A stretch of DNA of 64,000 bases from Pyropia haitanensis (Eukaryota > Rhodophyta > Bangiophyceae > Bangiales > Bangiaceae): contig SDUX01000010.1 in NCBI GenBank assembly GCA_008729055.1, positions 1,875,090 to 1,939,089 of the forward strand, in the 5' to 3' direction. The position numbers were made by a program, and so were the translations under genes. Positions 1-11,257 of this stretch are shown here, piece by piece (positions within the stretch are counted from its first letter, which is position 1; each line of letters opens with the position of its first letter). Under the pieces are notes generated by a model, which saw nothing but the letters and a program-made list of their open reading frames with translations, did no database searches and was not told the origin of the DNA.

Positions 1-949
1 AAGGGGGAGGATAACGACTGGGACGTCAAGCTGGGAGTGACGACGGCGGTCACGCCTGGACGGTTGGGGGCACCTCGAAATGGAGCCACACTGTTGCGAG
101 CCCGGACCGCTCTCGCACTTCGAGTGGGCTGGAGGGGCGAGACCACGGGCTGCAGCGCGCCTCGCAGATCGTGATCTGTCTGTGGACGGCAGGAGGCTGG
201 AGGCTCGGAGAGCCCCGAAGAGGTTCTCTCGTCTGCCCTTGCGGATCTTGTTTTGCGGCGACGGCGTGTTTTTTTGTGGTCGGAAAAACACACTGCATTT
301 CCGACCACAAACGAGGCATGTTTGCAACTCGTTTTACTTGAAAATGTCTGAGTAAGTTCTTGTGCCCCAGACGCCCGGCTCATCGAGTGCGCGAAGCATG
401 TTTTCACTTCTGACCAATAGAAAAGCTCTCTGCCTCTGTTCTTTGTCTGAGACACGCCCGAGTTCCGCCGTCAAGACGTGCCCTCAGTCCAGCAGCCTGA
501 CGGACACACCCTCCATCGCGGACGTGATCGTACTGCATGCCTCTGTTAGCCGTACGCCTCGAACACGCTCAGCCTCGGGGCAATGAACGCGCCGTGTTCG
601 TCACCTGAAGCCTAACCAAACGCGGGGGCCTCCCCTCTGCCGAGACACCCCCATCCATGTGTCTGCTCCCCTCACCTAGAGACGTCCAGCGCTGTCGTTC
701 TCGTCCCTTGGTAGCGGAACCAGGTCGAGAACGGTGTGGACGTCCGTCGGGGAAGTCTGCAGCGCTGCTGGCAGTCGCACGCCCTCGACACGACGGCCGG
801 GTGGCACGACGGCGGGGCCCTACGTGCACAAGACCGCCGGCGAGGCCACCCCCTCTGCCTGTCGCCACCGCCGCTGTGGCTGCCATCTTTGTCGCAGTCG
901 CTACCGCGCCGATGCGCCGCCGCCGCCGCCGTCGCCGCCGCCATGTGCC
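1..949. other. Intergenic, no gene supported
   Basis: I see no convincing gene. The open frames here are short, overlap on both strands and have no recognisable domain. Composition is mixed: 1-240 is G+C rich and 240-600 is closer to neutral, with a CCAAT-type box near 412. This lies downstream of the TMEM198-like gene and may hold its 3' end. Confidence 0.5.
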
Positions 950-2206
950 TCACCACCCCTCCCGGTCAAAGATGCTGGCGTCATCGGCGGCACCTCCCCC
1001 CCGGGCGTCGCCCATCAGCGCGACCCGCACCGTCGACGCGTCGGCTGCCGCTGCCGACGACGCGGGCGCGGGAGCGGGCGCGGGCGCGACGACGACCACC
1101 GTCTGCGCGGGAGCGGCACCCCCCCCAGCGGCGCCTCCCGCTCCCAGCGGCGCCGCCCCCCCCACTCCCCGGCGGCTGTCCTCCCCCCGCGCGGCAACGG
1201 CGGCGCCGACCCCCCCCACGCCCGCCCACCCACCCTTGCCGTCGAGCAGCCGCCCCTGCACGACCATCCCCGCGGCGCCAACGACGGCGGTCACAGCGAG
1301 CGCGGCCCAGCCGTGCCAGCCGCGCACCGCGGCGGCCTCGATGGCGCCGAGCCCCCCCGGTGGAATGCCGCCGACGAGCGCCACGGCGGCGCCGACGGCG
1401 GCGCCCGCGCCGCCAAACGCGGTGAGCGTGACGAGCATGCGCTCCTGCAGTGCCGCGGCGGCGGCGGCGCCCGCGAGGCCGCCCACGCCCGCACACACCC
1501 ACAGCGCCTCGCGGCCGCCGAGACCAACGGTGGAGGAGAGGAGGGCGGCGGCACCCGCGGACGCGGCGCCAACGCCGGCGAGGCCGCCGACCGCCGCGCC
1601 GAGGACCACCACCCCCGCCGTCACCGCCTTGAGCGCGACCGTCCCCGCAGCCGCACCGCCCAGCAACGACGCGCCAATCGCCACCGCCGCCGCGGTGGGC
1701 GACGCGCCCGCCCCCACGGAGCCGTCGGCCGCGGCGGGGGCGGCCACCGCCGCGGCGGCGGCGACGTGGCAGAGGGTGCCCCCGAGGGCGGCGGCGGCGA
1801 TAAACAGCGCGGGGCGCAGCAGCAGGACGCCCGCAAAGGCGAGCGCCAAGCCCGCCGGGATGGCCACCCACAGCAGCGCCCGGTGGTAGTGGCGGAGGGC
1901 GGCGCGGCCGCGCGCCAGCGCCGCCGCCGCCGCCGACGTGACCGCCGGCTCCACGTCCGACGCGGTGCGGCGCAGAGGGGAGGGCACGCGCGCACGGGGA
2001 GGGGGAGCGGGGGGGGGCAGCGCCAGCAGCGGCGGCGCCAGTTCGCGAAGGAGGGGGGAGGGGCGAGTCGGGGCGCTGGCGGCGACAGCGGTCGTCGACG
2101 CCGCCGCCGTCACCGCCGCCGCCACGGCCGCGACGGCGGCTGCGGCCAGGGCGGGCAGCAGCATGCGGCGTGGTGGGCGAGGCGAGGCGGCGGCGGTGGC
2201 AGGCAT
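950..2206 (-). CDS. TMEM198/TM7S3-like multi-pass membrane protein (DUF4203)
   Basis: The protein is about 418 residues from the ATG at 2206; a second ATG at 2164 (MLLPALAAAAVAAVAAAV) begins a clear signal peptide and may be the real start. A low-complexity luminal segment follows, then seven or so hydrophobic stretches rich in Gly and Ala, beginning near YHRALLWVAIPAGLALAFAG. This fits the TMEM198/TM7S3 (DUF4203) fold, known from animals, fungi and algae; animal TMEM198 has been linked to Wnt receptor signalling, which need not apply here. The tail is a Pro/Ala-rich, probably cytosolic region ending DDASIFDREGW. The frame is open without breaks. It diverges from the NSUN6-type gene. The family call rests on the pattern of membrane segments, not on a catalytic motif. 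Confidence 0.65.
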   Translation of the reverse strand: MPATAAASPRPPRRMLLPALAAAAVAAVAAAVTAAASTTAVAASAPTRPSPLLRELAPPLLALPPPAPPPRARVPSPLRRTASDVEPAVTSAAAAALARGRAALRHYHRALLWVAIPAGLALAFAGVLLLRPALFIAAAALGGTLCHVAAAAAVAAPAAADGSVGAGASPTAAAVAIGASLLGGAAAGTVALKAVTAGVVVLGAAVGGLAGVGAASAGAAALLSSTVGLGGREALWVCAGVGGLAGAAAAAALQERMLVTLTAFGGAGAAVGAAVALVGGIPPGGLGAIEAAAVRGWHGWAALAVTAVVGAAGMVVQGRLLDGKGGWAGVGGVGAAVAARGEDSRRGVGGAAPLGAGGAAGGGAAPAQTVVVVAPAPAPAPASSAAAADASTVRVALMGDARGGGAADDASIFDREGW

Positions 2207-3535
2207 CACCCGCCGCCGCCGCGGCTGCAGAGGTGGTGCCGAGGGGGGGGGGGGCTCTGCCCAGCGGCGGTCTAGCGGCGGCGGTCGCACCACCGCGCCC
2301 ATGGTGGTCGGCGCCGACGGGGAGGGGGGAGGCGCGCCGTCACAACCCAGCCTGGCGGGAGGGGAGGGGGTGATAGAACACCAAAGAGGGGGCCGTGAGA
2401 GAGAAGGTAGAGAGGATGGCAAGAGAGGAGGCGGGGGGGGAAGGGCAGAGGGAGTACTACGATAGGGGACTTCTGCGCAGCGGGGAGAGCAGCTGGAGCA
2501 GGGAGCGGTCAATAGCCGAGGCAGAGACGGCGACGGCGGCGGCGGCAGGTACGGCGACAACGACGACGGCAGCTATGGCGGCAACGACGGCGGCAGAGGC
2601 GGCGGCGGCGGCCGCGGCCGCCGCGGCAGTGACGGCAACAGTGACGGCAGCGGCGGTGGCAGCGGGCGCACGGACGGCGGCGGCGGGAGCAGGGACGGCG
2701 GCGGCGGCCTTACAGGTGAGGCCCCGCTGGCGCGCCGCCCGGTCAACGCCTCGGGGACGTGTGGGCGGCACGGCCGCACTGCCCCGCGGGGGGCGACAGC
2801 GACAGGGGGGCGGCGGGAGGGGGTGGCGTGGGTGGGCGCGGGGCGGGGGGCGGGCCCACGTCGGTGCCTTCTGTACATAGCCGCTGTGCTGCGCCCGTCC
2901 TTTGTCAGCGAGACTGCCGAGGAAGAGGGGCACGGCTGCCGCGACACGAGGCTCCCGGGGCGCCATGCAATTGCCGCACAGCGGCGGGGGCTACCTCTCG
3001 TGAGAATGTGACAGACCGGGTGGATGCGCGCTCTGGGCCGATCGGAATTGGATACCGGAGACCTAAATGTGATTGGGCTAAGGAATATAAGCTCATTTCC
3101 AATCGACTGACACGGTTATGATCCTTTATCGAAGTTTGCAGCAGTCCTAAACTCTGGCGGCGTGAAAGAAAGATCACGCGTCCAAAAAGAGACCAATCAT
3201 GAGCAGGTTTGAGAAGAAGTAGCCAATAGCGTGTTGTTCCGTTTGTCTTGTGTCTGTTGGTCCGCGGCTCAAACTAAAACAGGTGTGCGAAAAGACAAAC
3301 CCTCAAACTCAGCGCTATGCGGACTGCATCAGTGATGTGTCGCGTTGACCCTACGCTGTTCCAGAGTCTCTTGAATAAGTTTTTTTGTCAAAGCCCGGCA
3401 GTGTCCAGAGGGGTAGTGCCCAATGCCCGTTCTCTTCTTGTTCGCGCTCACCGCAATGCCCGCCGTCTACGCCGTCCGACCTTCCCCCTTTCCGCTGTCC
3501 AGGCCGCGCTGCCCGTCCCCATCCAAGAACAGTCA
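2207..3535. other. Divergent intergenic region with GGC-type microsatellite
   Basis: This separates the TMEM198-like and NSUN6-type genes. From about 2520 to 2710 it is an imperfect GGC/ACG trinucleotide microsatellite that makes spurious Ala-rich open frames on both strands. From 3020 to 3320 the base composition falls to near neutral, with CCAAT-type boxes near 3190 and 3219, which fits promoter DNA for the rightward gene. No gene is supported. Confidence 0.5.
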
Positions 3536-4429
3536 ATGGACGCGGTAGCTCCCGGTCGGCCAACGGCCGAGGCCAATGGCAAAGTCGGTGCGACCGGCAT
3601 CGCCCGCCCCTCCCCCCCACGACCGCCCCCCCCCCCCCCACCCGTGTGGTGCTCCCCGCCCCCGTCGCGGCGCTCCTCACCGCCCACCTGGGCGCGCCCG
3701 CCGTTGCGTCTCTGCTGGCCGCCCTGCCCACCCCCCCCCCCACCACGTTGCGGCTGCACCCACCCACCCCCGACGGCATCGCCGCGGCGGCGGCGGCGGT
3801 GCTCGACCACCTGGCGCCCGCGGCGTACCGGCTGGTGCCGACGCACCCGGCCATGCCCGAGGTCCTCCGGCTGGTACCACCGCCACGGCCGCCGCCCCGC
3901 ATCGCCGCGGCCAGTGGCGGCCACGGTGGGTGTGACGATGGGTGGGGCCCGCCAGCCGCCGGCGGCGTCGGCGCCCCCGCACCCCCCCCTGTCTTTCTAG
4001 ACGGCCCCACCGGCGAGGCGGTCCTCCGCGGCGCCCATGTCTACGTTGCGGGCATTGTCGGCGCGCACCCGTCGGTCCGCGCCGGCGCGCCCGTCACGCT
4101 CGTCGTCGACGCGGACGCCGCCCTGTGCGCGGGCGCCCGGTCGGCGGCGGCGACGCGGGTGCGGGCGGGGGGGGGGAAGCGGCGGCCGCGCTTCGTCGGG
4201 GCGGCCGAGCCGCCGCCGCCGCCGCCGCCACCGCCGTCGCCACCGCCATCGCCGCCACCGCAGCCGCCGCCGCCGCCGCCGCCACCGCCGCGGCTGCTGC
4301 TGGTTGGCTGGGGGGTCGCTGCCCTGTCGCGGCGGGACCTGTTTGGCCCCCGCCGGCCGGCCGGCGGCGTCGGCGTCTCGGTCTGTGGGGTGGTGGCGGG
4401 CGCCCCCCCCCCCTGGTCGGGGGACCCCC

Positions 4430-4466
<37 letters not shown>

Positions 4467-5377
4467 GCCCCCCATCGACTGGGCCCCCCCCCCCCCCTCC
4501 CTCCACGGGGTGCTGCCGCGGCAGCTCTTCCTCCAAACCCTCCCCTCGGCCACCGTCGCGCACCTGCTGGCGCCCGCCCCGGGCGACACGGTCGTGGACG
4601 TGACCGCCTCGCCCGGCGGCAAGGCCACCCACGTCGCCGCGCTGATCGGCCCGACGGGCCGGGTCGTTGCCGTGGACCGGTCGGCGGCCAAGGCCGCCGC
4701 CGTCACCGCCGCGGCCGCCCGCCTCGGCCTACACCCGCCGCGGCTGGTCGCCGTCGCGGGCGACGCGACCGCCCGCGGCGGGGTGCCACTGGCCGACGGC
4801 GCCGCCGACGGCGCGCTGGTGGACCCGCCGTGCTCGGGGCTGGGCCTCCGCCCGCGGCTGCGGCCGCTGCCGGGGGGGGTGCCGCCGCGGCGGCGGCACT
4901 GGCGGGCGCGGCGGCGCACCAGCGGCGGTTTTTTGGGCCGGCCGTCGCGGTGCTCCGGCTGGGGGGGGTGCTCGTCTACTCAACGTGCACGGTGGACCCG
5001 CTGGAGAATGAGGGCGTCGTCGCGTGGGCGCTCGCAACGTTCCCGCTCGCCTTGGAGGCGGCGCCGCTCCAGCGGGGGGGGGGGGAAGGCGCGTCGGGTG
5101 GCCGCCCGCTCACCGAGGCCACCTGGGCCGCCGCGGGCCTGACCGACAGGGGGGGGGGGGCGGGGGAGGAGGGGGTGCCGCCGAGCGGCCGCCCCGCCGC
5201 CGCCTCACCCCGGCCGAGGCGGACCTGTGCTGGGCGTGGGATGGGGCGGGGCAGACGCCGGGCTTTTTTGCGGCGCGCTTCCGCAAGGTCGGGCCGTGGT
5301 CGTGTCCGCCCGAGGCGGCGGCCGACGCGGTATTGAATGCGGGGGCGGGGGGTGTGGGCCCAGAGGACGAGGCGTGA
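3536..5377 (+). CDS. NSUN6: NSUN6-type tRNA (cytosine-5) methyltransferase, frame broken at homopolymers
   Basis: NSUN6 methylates C72 in the acceptor stem of certain tRNAs with S-adenosylmethionine. The order of parts fits that family: an N-terminal RsmB-like segment, a PUA domain (FLDGPTGEAVLRGAHVYVAG to about 4410), then the Rossmann methyltransferase with the SAM loop VVDVTASPGGKATHVAALIG, the motif IV cysteine in ALVDPPCSGLGLRP and the catalytic cysteine in VYSTCTVDPLENE. The PUA domain between N-terminus and catalytic domain is what separates NSUN6 from other NSUNs. The reading frame changes near 3630 (C run), at 4875-4880 (G7) and at 5150-5160 (G run), then ends at 5377. The start at 3536 is a guess: the first ATG that joins to the body through the C run. 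A Pro run (about 4210-4290) is inserted in the PUA domain. Confidence 0.8.
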
Positions 5378-7258
5378 GCCGCCGCGGCAGGTGCGCACGC
5401 GCACGTAGACTGCACCGGTCGTCGGTGGGGTTGAGCTGTGGGGGCTCTTCCGCTTCGCCTCGCCCGTTGCTCTTTGCGCCTGTTTTTTGGGTGCAGCGTC
5501 GGCTGCGCGGCGGGACACGGAATCCCGCTATGTCAGACGCCCGTGTCAATGCAGCCCAGCATGGGAGCGGCTGAGCAGATTGCTGCAAGGCGGTCGCCGC
5601 TCTTCGGATAGAATGTCCGCTTCCACCCCCGCTGCTTTTAGCAGCACGGTGCCTCTCGCCACCGTTTGCAGCGTGGCACCCCCGTTGTCGCCGTCATTGC
5701 GGCACCTCGTCCTCCGCCGCCATCCACGGCGCGGCGGACGTGCACGCTCCTGGAGAGCAGTACCGTACCTGAAGCACGCACAATGCGACTCCACGGGAAG
5801 AAGTCCAACCGCAAACATAGCATCGGGGAAAGAGTCCACGAGCGCTTCGTCTGTGAAAAAAACAGAAAGGGGCATCGAACATGGACGACCGAGCGTGGCC
5901 CACGGGCGCGCACCCTCGATCTAAGCTTTAACAGAGACGCAAGCACGACGCCGCATGTAGCCATTGACAGTGTGTTTATTCGTTTGGGTTGCGGCATAGA
6001 TAAACAAACAAAAAATACAATGGTACACACCCCGCACATGTCCAGCATGGGCGGGGCCGAGTAGCCCACGAAAGACGACAAGATGTGCGTTCGCGGTACG
6101 TGCGCAGGGAGGATGGTGGGAGGCGCGAAAGACGACGGACGTGCCGGCCCGGCGAGAGGGAGAACAGAGGGGCGGCGGGGTCGTTGATAAGCGGCTCGGC
6201 GCACAGCCGCCGCCGCTCGACGGCTCGGCTCGCAGCCGCCGCCGCCCGACACAGCCCGCCTCTCCCCGGCAGCCCTCTCCAGCCGGTAGGGCGGTCGTGT
6301 CAGTCGGCGCCTCTCCCACTCATGAGGTTGTCTCGCTCTCCGATCGATTGACTGGGTCGTTGCGGAGTTACCCGGTAAAGAGACGACAAATAACGAAGCA
6401 CAAATCCCAACCTCACTCTGCGTCGCTCTCGTCTGCGTCACTTCTGTCGACGTCCATGTGCCTCTTCTGCCTCGACGAAGGAAGCCCCAGCATCCTCCAG
6501 GGGCCCCGTCCGACGCCGCGCCTCTTGTCCGGAGCGCGCCCGTCCACGCTCTATGCGCAGCCGCCACGCCCGATGAAAAGGCGGAGGCCAGTGCCTCAAG
6601 CTTCCAAGATGCCCCGCCCACCTTCGCCCCGCTCCGCGGCGCCCCGCCGGGCTCCGCTGTGCCCAGTCCTCCCTGCCTGGTCAGCCGCCATCTCCACGAT
6701 CCGACTCACTTACCTAGAAAAATTACAATATGTGCTCGGATTGAGTACGCCGGTGTGCAGATTCACGTGTCGACCTGTCCGTGTTCTTTGCTGTCGAAAT
6801 ATCCGGAAGGTACTTGTGCAGCAGTTTAGCCAACCGTGGGCACCGCCTACGTGCCGGGGGTTGTCTCTAGCTCACCTGTGGGTGGGGGTGAAGAATGTGC
6901 CGTGGCACGAGAAAAGCCACGTGTGATTCGGCCTTTGGCCACGTCGGCCAGCAAGCGGGTGTCACGCCGTTTGGTTGGGTTCCGCGGCTGACGGCGTCCG
7001 CCGGCGACGGCGGCGGCGCCCACTTTTCGCGCACCGGTTCGCCTAGTCATTGATCTTTCGGTACGGGGACTCGGGGGCTACTGTGCTGTGGAAACCCGCC
7101 AGTCATAGAGGGGCGTCGGCGGCGTCCCCGCTGCGACTGCATCTTCGCTCCCGCTCGTTACCCGCAGAACCCCGACCCGCCGTTGTCGCCGCCTTCCCTT
7201 CTGGTCGTTCCCGTTGTTCAGCCCGGACCTGCGCGGATTGTGTGGTGCGTTGGACTGA
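5378..7258. other. Intergenic region and probable eEF1A copy 1 promoter
   Basis: No gene is supported between NSUN6 and eEF1A. Open frames on the minus strand (for example 5638-6621) have no recognisable domain and unlike their neighbours do not show strong G/C third positions. The last few hundred bases must hold the promoter and first leader exon of eEF1A, since a good splice donor (GTGAGC) lies at 7259. Confidence 0.5.
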
Positions 7259-7568
7259 GTGAGCTCCTAGCCTCGTCGTCGCTGACATTGTGTGTTCGTG
7301 CCGTCTGTTGACGACAGGTGTTGCTTCTTCGAGCGTCTGCTCCGGTGGTGTCGATAGCTCGTTGATCCCGACGGCAGCCTTGAGGCTTTGTGGGTTTCAT
7401 CCCAGCTTGACGTGCATCCGCCTGCACCTGTGGTGGATACCTGCCATTCTGGATCGCTGCTGACTGTTTTGCTCTGCGTTTGTGTCGTCCGCGCTCAATG
7501 TGCGTGTGCGCCTGGCGTGTTTATTCCCCTGCTACCATGATCTGGCGCTCTTCTCTTCCGGATCACAG
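7259..7568 (+). other. Predicted leader intron of eEF1A copy 1
   Basis: A donor GTGAGC at 7259 and an acceptor CGGATCACAG ending at 7568 bound a 310-base, pyrimidine-rich stretch. That leaves a 22-base second leader exon before the ATG at 7591. The same acceptor decamer occurs just upstream of the second eEF1A copy, which supports the splice site. The acceptor is better supported than the donor; no transcript was seen. Confidence 0.6.
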
Positions 7569-7590
7569 CAGCCCCTCATAGTCTTTCATC

Positions 7591-8940
7591 ATGGGGAAGG
7601 AGAAGCAGCATGTGTCCATTGTGGTCATTGGCCACGTCGACTCTGGCAAGTCGACGACGACTGGTCACCTGATCTACAAGTGCGGGGGTATCGACAAGCG
7701 TGCGATTGAGAAGTTCGAGAAGGAGGCCGCTGAGATGGGCAAGGGCTCCTTCAAGTACGCGTGGGTGCTGGACAAACTGAAGGCCGAGCGCGAGCGCGGT
7801 ATCACGATTGACATTGCGCTGTGGAAGTTCGAAACGGACAAGTACAACTTCACCATCATCGACGCCCCCGGTCACCGTGACTTCATCAAGAACATGATCA
7901 CGGGCACGTCGCAGGCGGATCTGGCCATCCTGGTCATTGCGACGCCGCCGGGCGAGTTTGAGGCGGGTATCTCGCAGAACGGGCAGACCCGCGAGCACGC
8001 GCTGCTGGCGTACACCCTGGGTGTTAAGCAGATGATTGTGGCTTGCAACAAGATGGACGACAAGAATGTGAACTGGTCGAAGGAGCGGTATGAGGAGGTG
8101 TCGAAGGAGATGGACCTGTACCTGAAGAAGGTTGGGTACGCCCCCGCCAAGGTGCCCAAGGTGCCGACGTCGGGCTGGACGGGTGAGAACCTGTTTGCGA
8201 AGACCGACCCCGACCACCCGCTCGGCAAGTGGTACAAGGGCCCGTGCCTGCTCGAAGCTCTGGACGCCTGCGACCCGCCGAAGCGGCCGGTCGACAAGCC
8301 GCTGCGCCTGCCCCTCCAGGATGTGTACAAGATTGGTGGCATTGGCACCGTGCCGGTGGGCCGTGTGGAGACTGGGCTCATCAAGCCCGGCATGGTCGTG
8401 ACGTTTGCGCCGTCGGGCCTGTCGACGGAGGTGAAGTCGGTGGAGATGCACCACGAGTCGATGCCCCAGGCCGGCCCCGGTGACAATGTTGGCTTCAACG
8501 TGAAGAACGTGTCGGTCAAGGACCTGAAGCGCGGCTACGTGTGTGGTGACTCGAAGAACGACCCGCCGAAGGCGTGCGCTTCGTTTAACGCCCAGGTGAT
8601 CATCCTGAACCACCCCGGTGAGATCCACGCCGGCTACGCGCCGGTGCTGGACTGCCACACGGCGCACATTGCGTGCAAGTTCTCGGAGCTGATCCTGAAG
8701 ATGGACCGCCGCTCGGGCAAGAAGCTGGAGGACTCGCCCAAGATGATCAAGTCGGGTGACGCCGCCATGGTGAAGATGGTTGCCTCGAAGCCGATGTGCG
8801 TGGAGGCCTTCACCCAGTACCCGCCGCTGGGCCGCTTTGCCGTGCGTGACATGCGCCAGACGGTCGCCGTTGGCGTCATCAAGTCGGTGGAGAAGAAGGA
8901 GGTTGAGGGCAAGACGACCAAGTCGGCGTCCAAGAAATAG
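7591..8940 (+). CDS. tef1: Translation elongation factor 1-alpha (eEF1A), copy 1
   Basis: eEF1A is the GTPase that delivers aminoacyl-tRNA to the cytosolic ribosome. The 449-residue protein is full length and uninterrupted. It has the P loop GHVDSGKST at residues 14-22, the switch I region with GITID, DAPGH for G3 and NKMD for G4, followed by the beta-barrel domains II and III and a basic tail ending KSASKK. Unlike its neighbours the gene has few long G/C runs. A leader intron lies immediately upstream. The encoded protein is identical, as far as I can read, to that of the inverted copy at 29090-30439; the two differ at several synonymous sites. Porphyra purpurea is reported to have two eEF1A genes, one constitutive and one sporophyte-specific and divergent; this near-identical pair is a different situation or a recent duplication. 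Confidence 0.98.
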   Translation: MGKEKQHVSIVVIGHVDSGKSTTTGHLIYKCGGIDKRAIEKFEKEAAEMGKGSFKYAWVLDKLKAERERGITIDIALWKFETDKYNFTIIDAPGHRDFIKNMITGTSQADLAILVIATPPGEFEAGISQNGQTREHALLAYTLGVKQMIVACNKMDDKNVNWSKERYEEVSKEMDLYLKKVGYAPAKVPKVPTSGWTGENLFAKTDPDHPLGKWYKGPCLLEALDACDPPKRPVDKPLRLPLQDVYKIGGIGTVPVGRVETGLIKPGMVVTFAPSGLSTEVKSVEMHHESMPQAGPGDNVGFNVKNVSVKDLKRGYVCGDSKNDPPKACASFNAQVIILNHPGEIHAGYAPVLDCHTAHIACKFSELILKMDRRSGKKLEDSPKMIKSGDAAMVKMVASKPMCVEAFTQYPPLGRFAVRDMRQTVAVGVIKSVEKKEVEGKTTKSASKK

Positions 8941-9986
8941 CAGCCAACCCATCCTGCTGTAGTAAGGTCACTGGTGGCGTCTTTCTGGGCAGACTGGACG
9001 CGAGCCGAGCAGGAGTGCCTTCTTGCGCCATTTTTTGCTCAAGCTGTCATGGCTGTCACGAGAGACGGCTGCCGGTCCCCAGCAGTTGACCGTCTCTACT
9101 ATTCGACGCTCGCCAAAGGGAGAATAGAACTGTAGCATGCTTGTCTTGAATTGCTAGGATGTCTGTTGGAGCATGCCTTTGTCATCGAAAAACAATGCAT
9201 TTGTACATCGCGTGTTTGTTGCAGTTCCGACATGAGGGTCCTCGGGTGCGGCTGATGGAGTGCACGTATGTTCTCTGCTGTCTTCTGCTGTGCACTGAAG
9301 CCATGCTGGAGCCACGTACTGGTCTCCTGGGCCCTTCCTCCTGAACTCGCCAGACGTGCACTGGTCTACGAAGCTCTGCTGGGGGGAACGACGCTTCAAG
9401 CCGGTTGTGACCTGCACGTGGCGCGTCTGCTTCAAACGATTCGTCACAAGGTGGCCATCAAGCCCATCCATCCCCCAGAGTATCTCATCGCTGTCGGACC
9501 CCCGGCAACACGGTCATCTACACAATGTACATACAGGCACACGGACAGACGAGTCCAGGCTACACGGGAAGGCGGGTCGCCGGAAAAGAGGGGCACCCGT
9601 CCTTCCCCAGGGCCGTTGAAGAGCGCCCTCGCGGCTGCCACACATCACCAGCAGCGGTGCAAAAACAAGACATGGCAACGATAGAGTCGAGTACACGGAC
9701 AAAAGAACAAAAAATTGAAACAGGAAACGTTCGAGCTCCTGTGCAAACCGAGCCGGGAAGAACGCGGTCACAGCTGATCCTTCCGCAAAAGACGTCCACC
9801 TCGGTAACCACGCCCAAGCGGCCACCGTATGAGCGTGCCAGCCGACACGAATCACTACCAACAAAAAAAAACGAGAACACATCACTGCCTGGCCATCGAC
9901 ACGCGGGGGGGAGGCGGCAACGCGTTCGTCCTGAGGGCCCCCACCCCCCGCCCACTGACTCCACGAAGGAGCCCGTGGGCCAACCA
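8941..9986. other. Intergenic region between convergent eEF1A and G-patch genes
   Basis: The 3' ends of eEF1A copy 1 and of the leftward G-patch gene face each other here. The composition is close to neutral, lower in G+C than the coding regions. No gene or structured RNA is recognised. Confidence 0.55.
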
Positions 9987-11014
9987 CTACCTGCGCAGCG
10001 GCTGGAACGGGGGGTCCATGTTGACGTCCAAGCCCACGCCAAGACCCAGCCCCATCATTGGCACAAGCAGCCCCGAGTCGGCGTCAGCGCCCGCGTCCAC
10101 GTCCGCGTCGGCGTCAGCGTCCGACTCGCCGCCCGCGCCGGCCCTGCCCCCATAGTCCACATCACGAATGCTCGTCGGGCTGCGCCCTCCCCACTGGGCG
10201 CTCCCCTCCCCGCATTCGTCCGTGTCCATGATGCTGCCATCCATCGACGACAGGCTGTCGCCAGCAGCACTGCTCGCCGAAAGCGGGCTGCTGCTGCTGC
10301 CTCTCCCGCACCGCCGTTCGTGACGGTACAGCTTGCGACCGCCAGCGGCGGTGCCTGCCCACCCGCACCAGCGGCAGCGTGGCTTGTAAATGTCGCCCAC
10401 CAGCGCTGACACGGACGCGTAGTCAGCGGCCTCGGCCTTGACAGCTGCACGCACGTCACGGCGGGCGGCGGGTGCGGGACGACCCAGGCCCCCGCGGCCA
10501 ACCTTGACCGTCACGCCCAGGGGCTCCACCAGCGCGCCCTCGGCAGGGACCGCGCCGAGCGGCGTGCCAGGCGTGTAACCGAGGCGGGTGAGCATGTCGT
10601 AGCCGACATTGCCACGACCCAGGGCCAGACCCTCGTACGCCGTAGTGACCGAGTGCTTGGGGGTTGTGTACGACCGTCGGCGGGGGACCGGCACGGGCTG
10701 TCAAGCGGAGAAAGAGCATACAAGCACACGGCACGCGACGAAGAAATACACGTCCGAGCAGCATCCGGAGAGCAACATGACAAGCAGAAAAGAAAAGGGA
10801 CGCGGGCCATTGCAGGAGAACAGGGCACGGAGGCCAACACAACGCAATTAGCGTACATTACGCAGCACGTCTCAGCGGCTGCCGACCCCCCAAGCGCGGC
10901 GACAGCCCCGAATCGCCGGTGATGGCGGTCTCACCCGCCCCAACCACACGCCCCAAGGGGGACAGGTCAGCTCACCTGTGGCATCGCCCGGCCGCTCCCG
11001 GAACCGCCCGCCAT
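9987..11014 (-). CDS. G-patch domain protein, two exons
   Basis: G-patch proteins bind RNA or activate DEAH helicases in splicing and ribosome assembly. Exon 1 is 10976-11014 (MAGGSGSGRAMPQ), the intron 10975-10698 has GTGAGC at its start, a strong pyrimidine tract and GCTTGACAG at its end, and exon 2 is 10697-9987. Joined in frame they give about 249 residues. The G-patch lies at about residues 40-75: GNVGYDMLTRLGYTPGTPLG, then VEPLGVTVKVGRGGLG. Next comes CRWCGWAGTAAGGRKLYRHERRC (see C..C and H.{3,4}C spacing), a possible small zinc finger, and a Ser- and Asp-rich acidic tail with a DADADADV repeat. The ATG at 11014 is the first after an in-frame stop. A CXXC-like coding segment overlaps the presumed leader. 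The helicase partner cannot be named. Confidence 0.75.
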
Positions 11015-11025
11015 GATGGCGGGCC

Positions 11026-11257
11026 TCAAAGCCACGGGGGGTCACAACGTCCGAGACAACGCCACTTGGCCCAGGTGAGAGGGGGGGGAAGGGAGGGATG
11101 GAGGGAATGAGGGAACAACCGCCGGCAGCCCGCACACCACCACCAGTCCGCCGCTGGTGAGGCTGTCTTCGAGCTCGCACTCGCGGCAGGTCGCACAGTT
11201 GCGGCGGGTGATACAGTGACGACAGGCGGCACAGCACCACGCGCGCGACCCAGCCAC
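11026..11257 (-). CDS. CXXC-type zinc-finger coding segment (partial gene)
   Basis: CXXC fingers bind unmethylated CpG DNA. The exon beginning at 11257, after the acceptor CCACTCAG, encodes CAACRHCITRRNCATCREC followed by fourteen residues. Its cysteine spacing (C-x2-C-x2-C-x5-C-x2-C-x2-C-x14) matches the CXXC core of DNMT1/KMT2-type proteins. The final cysteine pair can be supplied either by direct read-through (one Cys only) or by splicing past a pyrimidine-rich stretch to a short exon reading WRCLGRCDPPWL and stopping at 11026. The second option completes the motif but needs an unseen donor around 11130. The usual KFGG sequence is replaced by a less basic one. Upstream exons were not resolved. 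It ends 12 bases before the G-patch start on the same strand, so this could also be an alternative 5' part of that transcription unit. Confidence 0.4.

Noticed and set aside
2395..2880. Ala-rich open frame between the TMEM198-like and NSUN6 genes
   Set aside because: It is the translation of a GGC/ACG microsatellite, open on both strands.
4870..5160. Programmed ribosomal frameshifting in the NSUN6 gene
   Set aside because: Both shifts fall at plain G runs with no slippery heptamer of known type, and the same pattern affects many unrelated genes, so length errors are more likely.
5638..6621. 327-residue minus-strand open frame upstream of eEF1A
   Set aside because: No domain, mixed codon use, and it crosses near-neutral DNA. 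More likely intergenic.
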